Positions 20,401-29,227 are shown, counted from the stretch's first letter. The stretch is 64,000 nucleotides of DNA from Streptomyces sp. R33 (GCF_041200175.1 NZ_CP165727.1:2666001-2730000); one strand, 5' to 3'. The notes: generated from the sequence alone by a model not told the origin. Made by a program: numbers and translations.

Positions 20401-21597
20401 TCACCAGGTCACGGGGAGTTCGACCATCCCCTGGACGGTGTGACCCAGCTTGAAGGGGATCTCCTCGGCCGGAGCGGCCAGGCGCAGCGTGGGCAGACGG
20501 TCGAAGAGGGTGCCCAGAGCGATCTCCAGCTGGGCGCGGGCAAGGTTCTGGCCGAGGCACTGGTGGATGCCGAAGCCGAAGCCGATGTGGTGGCGGGACG
20601 GACGGTGCCAGTCGAGGGTGTCCGGCTCGGGGTAGACGCTCTCGTCGCGGTTGACCACGGAGGCCGCGAAGACCACGCCGTCGCCCGCCCGGATCGTGGT
20701 CCCGGCCACCTCGATGTCCTCGACCGCCACGCGCAGCACCGTGTCCGCGATCGACAGCACGCGCATCAGCTCCTCCACCGCGGCGGGCAGCAGCGTGGAG
20801 TCCCCGCGCAACTCGGCCAGCTGCTCCGGGTGTTGGAGCAGGGTGAAGACACCGAGCGAGATCATGTTGGCGACCGTGTCGTGGCCGGCGCCCAGCAGGA
20901 CGTGCGCCAGGGCGATCAGGCCCTCGCGGTCGAAGGAGCCCTCCGCCTCCTGGCGCTGCACGAGGTCGTCGAGCAGGCCGGTGCCGGGTTCCTTGCGCTT
21001 GCGGTCGATCAGCTCGCCGAAGTACGCCTCGAGCTGGTTGAGGGCGTCCATCACGTCGGCCGCCTCAGGACCGCGCACCAGCCGCAGCGACTGCGTCTCG
21101 AAGAAGTCGTGGTCGGCGTAGGGCACTCCGAGCACGGCGCACATCACCATGGAGGGCACGGGCAGCGCGAAGGCGCTCACCAGTTCCGCGGTCGGCCCCT
21201 GCGCGATCATCGCTTCGATCCGCTCGTCCACGATCTCCTGGATCCGCGGGCGCAGGGCGACGGCGCGCGGGAGCGTGAACTCACCGATGATGGCCCGTCG
21301 TTGGGTCCGGTGCTCGGGGTCGTCGACGCCGAACAGCGGGAACTTTCGGTCGCCCATGTCGACGAAGTACGGCGTGAGGAAGGGGAAGCCGGGGCGGCTG
21401 GGGTCGGACGACAGGCGCTGGTCGGCCAGCAGTTCGCGGGCGACGGAGTGCCCGGTGACCGCCCAGACCTCACGGCCGTCGAAGAGGGTGATCCGCGACA
21501 GGGGGCGGGTCGCACGCAGCTGGTCGTAGGCGGCAGGGGGCCGGTAGGGGCAGGTCCGGTCCTGGGGGAAGGCGAGGGGTGCGTTCGTGTCCGTCAT
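20401..21597 (-). CDS. Cytochrome P450, CYP105-like
   Basis: A 398-residue soluble P450. The opening FPQDRTCPYRPP, the stretch VWAVTGHSVARELLADQRLSSD and a ferredoxin partner directly downstream are typical of the CYP105 family, which hydroxylates macrolides and xenobiotics. The I-helix is regular (LLGAGHDTVAN, acid present). The ExxR lies in EELMRVL, and the heme loop FGFGIHQCLG gives Cys347. The ATG at 21597 follows GAGG with suitable spacing; an upstream in-frame extension to 21738 has no such site. It may tailor the neighbouring polyketide, but CYP105 genes also occur as free-standing detoxification genes, so cluster membership is unproven. Confidence 0.94.
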   Translation of the reverse strand: MTDTNAPLAFPQDRTCPYRPPAAYDQLRATRPLSRITLFDGREVWAVTGHSVARELLADQRLSSDPSRPGFPFLTPYFVDMGDRKFPLFGVDDPEHRTQRRAIIGEFTLPRAVALRPRIQEIVDERIEAMIAQGPTAELVSAFALPVPSMVMCAVLGVPYADHDFFETQSLRLVRGPEAADVMDALNQLEAYFGELIDRKRKEPGTGLLDDLVQRQEAEGSFDREGLIALAHVLLGAGHDTVANMISLGVFTLLQHPEQLAELRGDSTLLPAAVEELMRVLSIADTVLRVAVEDIEVAGTTIRAGDGVVFAASVVNRDESVYPEPDTLDWHRPSRHHIGFGFGIHQCLGQNLARAQLEIALGTLFDRLPTLRLAAPAEEIPFKLGHTVQGMVELPVTW

Positions 21598-21812
21598 CGA
21601 AGACCTCGTAAATGAAGGGTGCATCTTGCAGATATTCATTAGATGACAGGGGTCTGCGGAACGGCATGAAGTTCGAGTGAGGTTGGAGCTCGCCTGAAGC
21701 CTCCCTGCCGCGGCGGAGCCCGTCCCCTCGGCGAGCACAGCGCGGGCCTTGACTGCGTCACGGACCGGTCACAGCGCCCACACGGCCGCCCGAACCCCGC
21801 CAACATGGCGCG

Positions 21813-22442
21813 ATGCGCACAGACCGCACCATCACCCTGCTCGCTGCCGCGAGCGTCCTCGCCCTCACCGCGTGCGACCCGCAGGCCGCCGACAGCGGGA
21901 AGCCCGCGACGACCGGCACCCCGGCCACCACCCCGGCGGCGTCCGGCCCCGCCCCCTCCGCCAAGACGGCCACCCTGCCCGACCTCGTCGGCAAAGGCCT
22001 CCAGACGGCCCAGGACGAAGCGCAGCGGGCCGGCTTCTTCGTCCTCACGTCGCACGACGCCCTCGGCCGCGAGCGGCTCCAAGCTCTCGACCGGCACTGG
22101 AAGGTGTGCAGCCAGACCCCGAGGCCGGGCGCGGGCCTCGACACCAAGACCACTGTGGACTTCGGCGCGGTCAAGCTCGAAGAGGCCTGCCCCGCCACGG
22201 ACGCGCCCGCCCCGAAGCCCGCGGGCGACGTCATGCCGAACTTCGTCGGCCAGGGGATGAAGGCCGTCCGTTCCGCGCTCCCGGGCAATGCGAGCATCAC
22301 CGTGAAGGACGCGGTGCAGAGCCGCATGGTCCTCCAGGAATCGAACTGGAAGGTCTGCACGCAGGACCCGAAGGCCGGCGCCGCGCTCGCCGGCCGGCCC
22401 TTGACCTTCACCGTCGCCAAGACCGAAGAGTCCTGCCCCTAG
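21813..22442 (+). CDS. Secreted lipoprotein with two PASTA-like repeats
   Basis: A 209-residue exported protein with a signal peptide ending in the lipobox LTAC (Cys at about residue 21), so it should be lipid-anchored outside the membrane. A Thr/Pro/Ala-rich linker follows, then two PASTA-like units (about 50-125 and 138-209). Each begins P(D/N)(L/F)VG(K/Q)G and contains WKVC, xQxPxxG and a terminal Cys-Pro, so each unit could hold a disulfide. PASTA domains in Ser/Thr kinases and penicillin-binding proteins bind muropeptides; here no enzyme domain is attached, suggesting a wall-binding role. The ATG lacks an obvious AGGAG site. The gene is divergent from the CYP105-like gene and convergent with tdk. 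Confidence 0.85.
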   Translation: MRTDRTITLLAAASVLALTACDPQAADSGKPATTGTPATTPAASGPAPSAKTATLPDLVGKGLQTAQDEAQRAGFFVLTSHDALGRERLQALDRHWKVCSQTPRPGAGLDTKTTVDFGAVKLEEACPATDAPAPKPAGDVMPNFVGQGMKAVRSALPGNASITVKDAVQSRMVLQESNWKVCTQDPKAGAALAGRPLTFTVAKTEESCP

Positions 22443-22470
22443 GCCGTGTCCTTCGGATCAGGGCGGGCCG

Positions 22471-23121
22471 TCAGGCGTGGTTGACGGGGAGGACGTCCGG
22501 GGAGAGGGCGCCCGCGTGGGCTGCCGCCGAGGTCATGCGGCGGCGGTGGTGGCGGCGGCAGAGGACCTCGTACCCGATCTCCTCCGCCGGGCGGTTGACG
22601 TCGCCGACCACGACCTGGGCGCCCTCGACCACCATCTGCCCGCCCACCGTACGGGCGTTGTGCGTGGCGCGGGCGCCGCACCAGCACAGGGCCTCCACCT
22701 GGAGCTGTTCGAGGCGGTCCGCGAGCTCGATCAGCCGCTGCGAGCCCGGGAACAGCTTCGTCCGGAAGTCGGTGGTGATACCGAAGGCGAAGACGTCCAG
22801 GCCGAGGTCGTCGACGATGCGGGCGAGCTGGTCGATCTGCTCGGGGGCCAGGAACTGGGCCTCGTCCACGATCACGTAGTCGGCCTTGCCGCCCTGGGAG
22901 AGCTGCGCGACCAGGTACGCGTACAGGTCCATGCCCTCCGGCGCCTCGACCGCCTCGGTCACCAGACCCAGGCGCGAGGACAGCTTGCCCTCGCCCGCCC
23001 GGTCGTCCCGGGTGAAGATGACGCCCTGCAGACCCCGCGCGTCGCGGTTGTGGGCGATCTGGAGAGCCAGAGTGCTCTTTCCGCAGTCCATCGTTCCGGA
23101 GAAGAACACCAGCTCGGGCAT
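22471..23121 (-). CDS. tdk: Thymidine kinase
   Basis: Phosphorylates thymidine to dTMP in the pyrimidine salvage pathway. The 216-residue protein has the type II TK Walker A FFSGTMDCGKST at residues 5-17, the Walker B/catalytic region YVIVDEAQF near 88, the lasso-type region near FAFGITTDF and the zinc-binding CWCG...CRRHH cysteines in the C-terminal part. Length is normal for the family. The ATG at 23121 was chosen because a longer frame upstream overlaps the preceding gene. It is the last of a minus-strand run (DUF5998, phosphatase-fold enzyme, tdk) with a gap of 62 bp. Confidence 0.95.
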   Translation of the reverse strand: MPELVFFSGTMDCGKSTLALQIAHNRDARGLQGVIFTRDDRAGEGKLSSRLGLVTEAVEAPEGMDLYAYLVAQLSQGGKADYVIVDEAQFLAPEQIDQLARIVDDLGLDVFAFGITTDFRTKLFPGSQRLIELADRLEQLQVEALCWCGARATHNARTVGGQMVVEGAQVVVGDVNRPAEEIGYEVLCRRHHRRRMTSAAAHAGALSPDVLPVNHA

Positions 23122-23183
23122 GGGAAGTACGGGACCTTTCGGGTCGTGGGCGGCAGCCGGAGGGCGGAGGAAGGGGCGGTCGG

Positions 23184-24386
23184 TCAGGTGCGGATCTCGA
23201 GCAGCGGGACGAGCTGCTCGGCGGCGGTCATGGAGCCGTGCATGCCGACGAGGGCGGACTCGTTGGGCTCCTTGCGCGAGGCGGTGATGGCCACATCGGC
23301 CTGGGCGGCCGCGACCACGTCGCCGATGCGGCCGAGCACGCGCTCGTCGCACTCCCCCGGCGCGCCGAACCAGCCCATTTCCAGGGCCTCTTCTCGGCTC
23401 GCGACCCAGAACCGGTCGCCCAGCACCTCGCGCCACACCGTCAGGACGTCGGCCTCGGCGCCCGGTACGGCGTACACGTGCCGGGCTCGGCCCTCGCCGC
23501 CGAGCAGGGCGACGCCCGCGCCGAGCTCCCAGTCCTCGTCGAAGTCGATCCGGGAGTCCTCGTCGAAGGGGACGTCCACCATGCCGTGATCGGCGGTCAC
23601 GTACAGCGCGGTACGCGGCGGGAGTTGCTCGGCGAGCCGCTGCACCAGCCGGTCGACGTACATCAGCTGGCCGCGCCATGCGTCGGAGTTCACGCCGTGC
23701 CGGTGTCCGGCCCCGTCGAGCTCGCTGAAGTACGTGTACACCAGCGAGCGGTCGCCGGCCGCGAGGCGCTCGGCCGCGAGGTCCATCCGCTCCTCGCCGG
23801 TCATCCGGCCGAGGAAGGTGCCGCCGCTGAGCGCGATCTTGGTGAGCGGGGTGGTCTGGAACGCGGGCGAGGACACCTGCGCCGTGGCCACCCCGGCCTT
23901 GTCCGCCTGCTGGAAGACCGTCGGGTACGGCTGCCAGGGCTTCGGCGGGGTCCACGGGTGCCAGCGGAGCTGGTTCATCAGCTCGCCGCTGGCCGGGTTG
24001 CGCACGGCGTAGCCGGGCAGGCCGTGCCGCGCGGGCGGCAGGCCGGTGCCGACGGAGGCCAGCGAGGTGGCGGTGGTCGCCGGGAAGCCCGCCGTTATCG
24101 GGCGGCCGGTGCCGCCGCGCGAGCTGCCGAGGAGGGAGGTCAGGTACGGGGCCTCGTCCGGGTGGGCCTTGATCTGCTCCCAGCCCATGCCGTCGACCAG
24201 GAACACGCAGTTGCGGTCGGCCGGCGTCAGCTCGGCGATGGCGGCGGTGTACCCGGGAACGCCCTGGCCGGCCACGAGGGTCGGCAGCAGGTCGGCGAGC
24301 GAGCCGGTGCCGTACTCCGGGACGGGGGCGCCGGCGAGGTCCAGCAGCTCCGGCTCGTCCCAGTTCGACGGTGCGGAGTAGGCCAT
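23184..24386 (-). CDS. Alkaline-phosphatase superfamily phosphodiesterase/nucleotide pyrophosphatase
   Basis: A 400-residue protein with the metal-dependent alkaline-phosphatase fold. CVFLVDGMGWEQIKAH carries the first metal-binding Asp (near residue 70). GFPATTATSLASVGTG carries the Thr nucleophile. YFSELDGAGHRHG and LYVTADHGMVDVP supply the remaining metal ligands. The pattern is closer to nucleotide pyrophosphatase/phosphodiesterases than to classical PhoA, and there is no signal peptide, so it should act in the cytosol. The substrate is unknown. Its ATG shares one base with the stop of the upstream DUF5998 gene (TGATG), so the two are translationally coupled. Confidence 0.9.
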   Translation of the reverse strand: MAYSAPSNWDEPELLDLAGAPVPEYGTGSLADLLPTLVAGQGVPGYTAAIAELTPADRNCVFLVDGMGWEQIKAHPDEAPYLTSLLGSSRGGTGRPITAGFPATTATSLASVGTGLPPARHGLPGYAVRNPASGELMNQLRWHPWTPPKPWQPYPTVFQQADKAGVATAQVSSPAFQTTPLTKIALSGGTFLGRMTGEERMDLAAERLAAGDRSLVYTYFSELDGAGHRHGVNSDAWRGQLMYVDRLVQRLAEQLPPRTALYVTADHGMVDVPFDEDSRIDFDEDWELGAGVALLGGEGRARHVYAVPGAEADVLTVWREVLGDRFWVASREEALEMGWFGAPGECDERVLGRIGDVVAAAQADVAITASRKEPNESALVGMHGSMTAAEQLVPLLEIRT

Positions 24387-24982
24387 CAGCGGGCGGAGGC
24401 GGAGGTGGCCGCGGTGGCTTCGCTGAGCGCCTGCGCGAAGACGAGCGTCTGGCGGACCGCCTCCGGGCCGTCGCCGGCCTCGCTGACGCGCAGGCTGAGG
24501 TCGTCGGCGGTGGAGTTGCCGGTGTAGCCGTGGTCGGAGTCGCAGTTCGGGTCGCCGCATGCGGCGGGCTCCAGGTCGATCCGCGAGACCGCGCCCCAGC
24601 CGATGGTCAGGACGACCTCGCGGGGCAGGGTGCCGGGGGTGTACGACTCGGGGTTGGCGACGACGCGGCTGAGCACCACGGAGGAGATCGCGCCGATCTT
24701 GACCGACTCGGTGGACGTGGTCGCGTACGGCGACGGGGACCCGGCGTCGGCGGCCTGCTCGTCGGTGTGGCTCACGATGAAGCGGTTGCCGGTCAGGACC
24801 AGGACGGTGACGTGCCGGCGCACCTCGTTGGAGTCGAAGGTCGTCTCCTGGTGGACCAGGTACGACGAGATCGGCTCGCCGCCCACCGCGGCCTCCACGG
24901 CCTCGGCCACGAGGGCCGGGTAGTAGCCGCTGCGCTCGATCGCCGTGCGCAGCCCCTGGGTCGTCGTACCGGATTTCGCCAT
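24386..24982 (-). CDS. DUF5998 family protein
   Basis: A 198-residue soluble protein conserved in Streptomyces and relatives as a domain of unknown function. No catalytic motif is evident. It has a mid-region CGDPNCDSDHG with two Cys and a His that could hold a metal. The start at 24982 (MAKSG) has AGGA eight bases upstream; an ATG three codons earlier lies too close to that site. It is coupled to the phosphatase-fold gene by a TGATG junction and follows the acetyltransferase gene by 71 bp, so it may belong to one transcript with it. Confidence 0.8.
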   Translation of the reverse strand: MAKSGTTTQGLRTAIERSGYYPALVAEAVEAAVGGEPISSYLVHQETTFDSNEVRRHVTVLVLTGNRFIVSHTDEQAADAGSPSPYATTSTESVKIGAISSVVLSRVVANPESYTPGTLPREVVLTIGWGAVSRIDLEPAACGDPNCDSDHGYTGNSTADDLSLRVSEAGDGPEAVRQTLVFAQALSEATAATSASAR

Positions 24983-25053
24983 GGGGTCCATCCTAAGGCC
25001 CGAACGGGGCACCCCGGGCGCCTGAGGTCCGGACGACGGGCCCGCGCACCCGG

Positions 25054-27885
25054 TCAATAGCTGGGCAGTGTCCGCGGGCCGAGATCGGTGCGGGCGGGCG
25101 GGTGGGCCACCCGGACCGTGGCGCTGAGGACGGAGAGCCCCTCCGTGGCGACCACGACGGGCTCGAGCGTGACTCCCACCACTTCGGGGTGGTCGTCCAC
25201 GAGCCGGGACAGCCGCAGCAGGAGCTCCTCGAGGGCGGGGGTGTCGACGGGGTCGCTCCCGCGCCAGCCGAAGAGGAGGGGAGCGGTCCGGATGGACCGG
25301 ATCAGCCCGGCGGCGTCCCGCTCGGTGGCCGGGACGAGCCGGTGGGCGGTGTCGCCGAGCAGCTCGGAGGCGACACCGGCGAGCCCGAAGGAGAGGACGG
25401 CGCCGGCCGCCGGGTCGATGACGGACCGCACGACGGTGTCGACCCCGCGGGGCACCATGGCCTGGACGACGGGGAGCAGCTCGCCGGGCGTCCCGAGGAG
25501 ATCGGTGAGCTCCTCGTACGAGCGGCGCAGGTCCGCCTCGGTCGCGAGGTCGAGGCGTACGCCGCCGAGGTCCGCGCGGTGGCGCAGGTGCGGGGCGGTG
25601 GTCTTGAGGGCGACGGGGTAGCCCAGGGCCCGGGCGGCCCGGACCGCGTCGTCCGCGGTGGGCGCGGGCAGGGTGGGCAGCACCCGGATCCCGTACCGGG
25701 CGAGCAGTGCGGCGGCGTCGGCCTCGGTGAGGGTGAGGACGGCGTCGCCGACGCCGTCCAGGATGGCGGCGAGCTGGGCGGCGGCTCCGGCCTCGTCGAT
25801 GTCCTCGTACTCGGGCACCTGCCCGGCCTCGGCGTTGGCCCGCCGCCACTGCCCGTACCGGACGGCCTCGGCGACGGCCCGTACGGCCCGCTCGGCGGCC
25901 GGATACGCCGGAATCCGCACGTCGACGCCGACCCCGCCGGCATCCCCGCCCCCGGCCCCGCCGGCGTCCGAGCCGCGGGGGTGCGGGGGCAGAGCCCCCG
26001 GAAGCGGCGCCGCACCCGACGAGCCGGGCCGCACGGGATCGGAGCCGGGCAGCGGGCCCCCCGCCGTGGACAGGGCGTCGACCAGCTCCTCCAGTTCCAC
26101 GTGCACCACCGCCACGGGCTTGCCGGGATGCCCGGCCACCGCATCCCGCAGCGCCTCGGCCAGGTCGTCCTGCGGCTCCTGCTCGTTCACCCACGGGATC
26201 ACCGTGACGATCACCGCATCGTTCTCGGCGGAGCCCAGCGCCGCGTCGAGCGCCTCCCGGAAGTCCTCCGGCCTCGCCGCCGTGGTCAGGTCCAGCGGGG
26301 CCGCCGGCCGCAGCCCCTGCGTGAGGCAGGCGTCGTACGTGAGGACGCCCAGCGACTCCGAGTTCCCGAGGATCGCCACGCGCGGCCCGGCCGGCAGCGG
26401 CTGCGAGGCCAGCAACAGCCCGACGTCCACCAGCTCCGTCACGGTGTCGACGCGGATCACCCCGGCCTGCCGCAGCAGCGCCGAGACCGTGGTGTCCGGG
26501 AGCCTGGTCCCGGGGACCACGTGCCCCGCCGGGGTGTGGCGGCCGCCCTTCGCGACGACGACCGGCTTCACGGCTGCCGTCCGCCGCGCGAGGCGGGTGA
26601 ACTTCCGCGGATTGCCCAGGGTTTCGAGGTACATCAGCGCGACGTCGGTGGCCTCGTCCTCGTACCAGTACTGCAGGATGTCGTTGCCCGAGACGTCCGC
26701 CCGGTTGCCCGCCGAGACGAAGGACGACAGCCCCTCGCCGCGCCGCAGCAGGGCGGAGAGCAGCGAGATGCCGATCGCCCCGGACTGGGTGAACAGCCCG
26801 ATGCGGCCCCGGATCGGCGCGGGCGCCGGCGTCAGGGAGGCATTGAGCCGGACCTCCGGCGCGGTGTTGATCACGCCGTACGCGTTCGGCCCGATCAGCC
26901 GCATCCCGTACGAGCGCACCTGGCGCACCAGTTCGCGCTGCCGGTCGAGCCCGGCCGCGCCGCTCTCCCCGTAGCCGGCGGACAGCACCACCAGCCCCTG
27001 CACCCCGTGCTCGCCGCAGGCGGCCACGGCCTCGGGGACGCGCTCGGCGGGGACCGCGATCACCGCGAGGTCGACCGGGGTGCCGATGTCGCCGAGGGCG
27101 CGGTAGGCCCGTACGCCGTCCAGCAGGTCGGTGGTGACGGCCTCGTTCACGGCGTAGAGGTGGCCCTGGAAGCCGCAGTCACGCAGGTTCCGCAGGGCCG
27201 CCGCGCCGACGCCCCCGCCGGAGCGGCTGACTCCGATCACCGCCACCGAGCCGGGAGCCAGCAGCCGCTGCACGGAGCGGGCCTCGGCGCGCTGCTCGCG
27301 GGCGCGCTGCACGGCCAGGGACTCGGCGGTGGGTTCGAGGTCGAGGGTGAGGTGGACGGAGCCGTCCTCGAAGCTGCGCTTCTGCTGGTAGCCGACGTCG
27401 GTGAAGACCTTGATCATCTTGCTGTTGGCGGGCAGCACCTCGGCCGCGAACCGGCGGATGCCCCGCTCGCGGGCGACCGCGCCGATGTGTTCGAGGAGCG
27501 CGGAGGCGACCCCGCGGCCCTGGTGGGCGTCCTGGACGAGGAAGGCGACCTCGGCCTCGTCGGCGGGCGCGGAGGCGGGCCGGCCGTCGGGGCCGATCCG
27601 GTCGTAGCGGACGGTGCCGATGAACTCCTCGCCGATGGTCGCCGCGAGGCCGACCCGGTCCACGTAGTCGTGGTGCGTGAAGCGGTGCACGTCGCGGTCG
27701 GACAGCCGGGGGTAGGGCGCGAAGAAGCGGTAGTACTTCGACTCGTCGGAGACCTGCTCGTAGAAGCTGACCAGTCGGCCCGCGTCCTCCGTGGTGATGG
27801 GCCTGATCCGGGCGGTGCCGCCGTCGCGCAGGACGACGTCCGCTTCCCAGTGGGCCGGGTACGAGGGGTCCGACGCGGTGGTCAT
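25054..27885 (-). CDS. Pat-type protein lysine acetyltransferase (GNAT fused to NDP-forming acyl-CoA synthetase-like domains)
   Basis: A 943-residue two-part protein. Residues about 15-185 form a GNAT domain with the acetyl-CoA loop QGRGVASALL. Residues 205-330 form a CoA-binding Rossmann domain (SVAVIGVSRSGGGVG). A succinyl-CoA-ligase-like region follows (GLFTQSGAIGISLL), and an ATP-grasp domain occupies roughly 690-940 (YGIRVLP, YPVALKT). This N-terminal-GNAT order is that of Streptomyces PatA, which acetylates acyl-CoA synthetases on the active-site lysine and silences them. The synthetase-like half is thought to sense ligand rather than make acetyl-CoA. It is divergent from ptsH across 184 bp. 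A hydrophilic Gly/Pro-rich linker near 605-640 is unusual. The substrate is inferred from the family. Confidence 0.88.
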   Translation of the reverse strand: MTTASDPSYPAHWEADVVLRDGGTARIRPITTEDAGRLVSFYEQVSDESKYYRFFAPYPRLSDRDVHRFTHHDYVDRVGLAATIGEEFIGTVRYDRIGPDGRPASAPADEAEVAFLVQDAHQGRGVASALLEHIGAVARERGIRRFAAEVLPANSKMIKVFTDVGYQQKRSFEDGSVHLTLDLEPTAESLAVQRAREQRAEARSVQRLLAPGSVAVIGVSRSGGGVGAAALRNLRDCGFQGHLYAVNEAVTTDLLDGVRAYRALGDIGTPVDLAVIAVPAERVPEAVAACGEHGVQGLVVLSAGYGESGAAGLDRQRELVRQVRSYGMRLIGPNAYGVINTAPEVRLNASLTPAPAPIRGRIGLFTQSGAIGISLLSALLRRGEGLSSFVSAGNRADVSGNDILQYWYEDEATDVALMYLETLGNPRKFTRLARRTAAVKPVVVAKGGRHTPAGHVVPGTRLPDTTVSALLRQAGVIRVDTVTELVDVGLLLASQPLPAGPRVAILGNSESLGVLTYDACLTQGLRPAAPLDLTTAARPEDFREALDAALGSAENDAVIVTVIPWVNEQEPQDDLAEALRDAVAGHPGKPVAVVHVELEELVDALSTAGGPLPGSDPVRPGSSGAAPLPGALPPHPRGSDAGGAGGGDAGGVGVDVRIPAYPAAERAVRAVAEAVRYGQWRRANAEAGQVPEYEDIDEAGAAAQLAAILDGVGDAVLTLTEADAAALLARYGIRVLPTLPAPTADDAVRAARALGYPVALKTTAPHLRHRADLGGVRLDLATEADLRRSYEELTDLLGTPGELLPVVQAMVPRGVDTVVRSVIDPAAGAVLSFGLAGVASELLGDTAHRLVPATERDAAGLIRSIRTAPLLFGWRGSDPVDTPALEELLLRLSRLVDDHPEVVGVTLEPVVVATEGLSVLSATVRVAHPPARTDLGPRTLPSY

Positions 27886-28030
27886 GCGGCGATCTTAAGG
27901 CCAGGACCGGCCGGACAGCTCCTGCGCGGCGCGTACGGCAAGCAGGGGCAAATGAGTGCAAGCTGGGTTAGGTCGAACGGCGGAGGAGTCGGGCCGGTGG
28001 TCGGTCGGAGCATTCGAGGCGTCGTGAGAG

Positions 28031-28046
28031 ACTGGTCTAGACAACC
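28031..28046 (+). promoter_or_regulatory. DasR operator (dre)-like site upstream of ptsH
   Basis: ACTGGTCTAGACAACC matches the published DasR consensus ACTGGTCTAGACCACT at 13 or more of 16 positions, including the central palindrome TGGTCTAGAC. It lies 24 bases before the ptsH start, in the position expected for repression. DasR responds to glucosamine-6-phosphate and controls pts genes in S. coelicolor. Confidence 0.8.
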
Positions 28047-28069
28047 GTAAGAACCTGAAGGGCATCACC

Positions 28070-28351
28070 ATGGCAGAGCGCCGCGTCAACGTCGGCTGGG
28101 CCGAGGGCCTGCACGCTCGTCCCGCCTCGATCTTCGTCCGCGCGACGACCGCTTCCGGCGTCCCGGTGACCATCTCGAAGGCCGACGGGAACCCCGTCAA
28201 CGCCGCGTCCATGCTCGCGGTGCTGGGCCTGGGCGCCCAGGGCGGCGAGGAGATCATCCTCGCGTCCGAGGCCGAGGGCGCCGAGGCGGCGCTGGACCGC
28301 CTCGCGAAGCTGGTCGCCGAGGGCCTCGAGGAGCTCCCCGAGACCGTCTGA
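28070..28351 (+). CDS. ptsH: Phosphocarrier protein HPr of the PTS
   Basis: Shuttles phosphate from phospho-enzyme I to sugar-specific EIIA proteins, chiefly for N-acetylglucosamine and related sugars in Streptomyces. The 93-residue protein has the active-site histidine in GLHARPAS (His16) and the region NAASMLAVLGLGA, where Ser occupies the place of the regulatory serine of Gram-positive HPr. GAAGGGC lies upstream of the ATG. It stands alone, followed by a strong hairpin, and a DasR-type operator overlaps its leader. It matches my memory of SCO5841. Confidence 0.96.
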   Translation: MAERRVNVGWAEGLHARPASIFVRATTASGVPVTISKADGNPVNAASMLAVLGLGAQGGEEIILASEAEGAEAALDRLAKLVAEGLEELPETV

Positions 28352-28380
28352 CCCTTCGGGTTCACGCCCGGACATGCGGC

Positions 28381-28418
28381 GAAGCCGCGGTCACCGGAAT
28401 TCCGGAGGCCGCGGCTTC
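28381..28418 (+). terminator. Terminator hairpin after ptsH
   Basis: Perfect 10-bp arms GAAGCCGCGG / CCGCGGCTTC, with a smaller palindrome (CCGGAATTCCGG) in the 18-base loop. It starts 29 bases after the ptsH stop. Confidence 0.8.
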
Positions 28419-28462
28419 GTCGTTTCGGCAATTCCGCCGTCCGCGCCGGGCGACCACGACTG

Positions 28463-28506
28463 CGCGCCAATACCGCGCCAATATCGCGCCGATACCGCAC
28501 CAATGC
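28463..28506. repeat. Four tandem 11-bp repeats between ptsH and a GntR gene
   Basis: Units of form CGCGCCAATAC: 28463-28473, 28474-28484, 28485-28495 and 28496-28506. The first two differ at one base, the third at one and the fourth at three. It lies in a non-coding convergent region after the ptsH terminator. Confidence 0.8.
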
Positions 28507-28561
28507 GCCGTCGATGCGCCGTAAATTCAGACACCGCCAGCTTATTAATACGCGCTATTTG

Positions 28562-29227
28562 TTAATGCGGACCGCCCGCCATGTTTACGGCATGTTGCGA
28601 AGTCCTCACGCGCAGCCGGTGCGCTCCGGCCGCCCGGTCCGCGTGGGCCGCCGTCAGCGCCCGCGCCCGCTCGGCGTCCCCGCGCGCCACCGCGTCCACG
28701 ATCGCCCCGTGCTCCGCCCACGACTCCACGGGCCGGGCCGGCGCCTCCACGGCGTACATCCACGCGACCTTGTGCCGCATCTGCGTGAGCAGCGCGATCA
28801 GCCCGGGGCTGCCGGAGGCCTGGGCGAGGGTCTCGTGGAACCAGCCCCCCAGGGACCGCAGGTCCTCCCCCTGGCCCCGCCTGGCCCGCTCCTGGCCCAG
28901 CCTGACCAGCCCGCGCAGTACCTTGAGGTGGGCCTCGGTGCGCCGGCGGGCGGCTCGGGCCGCGGCCACCGGCTCGAGCAGCATCCGCAGTTCCAGGAGG
29001 TCGGCCGCCTCCTGCTCGGTGGGCTCGGCCACGCAGGCGCCCGCATGGCGCCGGGTGGTGACGAAACCCTCGGACTCCAGGGTCCGCAGCGCCTCGCGGA
29101 CCGGGACGCGCGAGACCCCGTACCGGCGGGCCAGAAGCTCCTCGGTCAGCCTGCCGCCCGGCTCGAAGACTCCGGAGACGATGTCGTCGCGGATTGCCGT
29201 GCATACCGCGTGCGCAGGAATACGCAA
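28562..29227 (-). CDS. GntR-family transcriptional regulator (FadR/FCD subfamily)
   Basis: A 221-residue repressor-type protein. The N-terminal winged helix-turn-helix (about 5-70) contains LLARRYGVSRVPVREALRTLESEG, with the recognition helix typical of GntR. The C-terminal all-helical FCD ligand domain (about 85-205) includes the metal-ligand style residues in WFHETLAQASG and EHGAIVDAVARGD. The start is TTG at 29227, supported by GGAGG seven bases upstream; no ATG or GTG is as well placed. It sits between ptsH and a secreted peptidase, and its targets are not evident. Confidence 0.9.
   Translation of the reverse strand: MRIPAHAVCTAIRDDIVSGVFEPGGRLTEELLARRYGVSRVPVREALRTLESEGFVTTRRHAGACVAEPTEQEAADLLELRMLLEPVAAARAARRRTEAHLKVLRGLVRLGQERARRGQGEDLRSLGGWFHETLAQASGSPGLIALLTQMRHKVAWMYAVEAPARPVESWAEHGAIVDAVARGDAERARALTAAHADRAAGAHRLRVRTSQHAVNMAGGPH

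Noticed and set aside
28463..28506. CRISPR-like array
   Set aside because: Units are 11 bp with no spacers; these are simple tandem repeats, and no cas genes are present.
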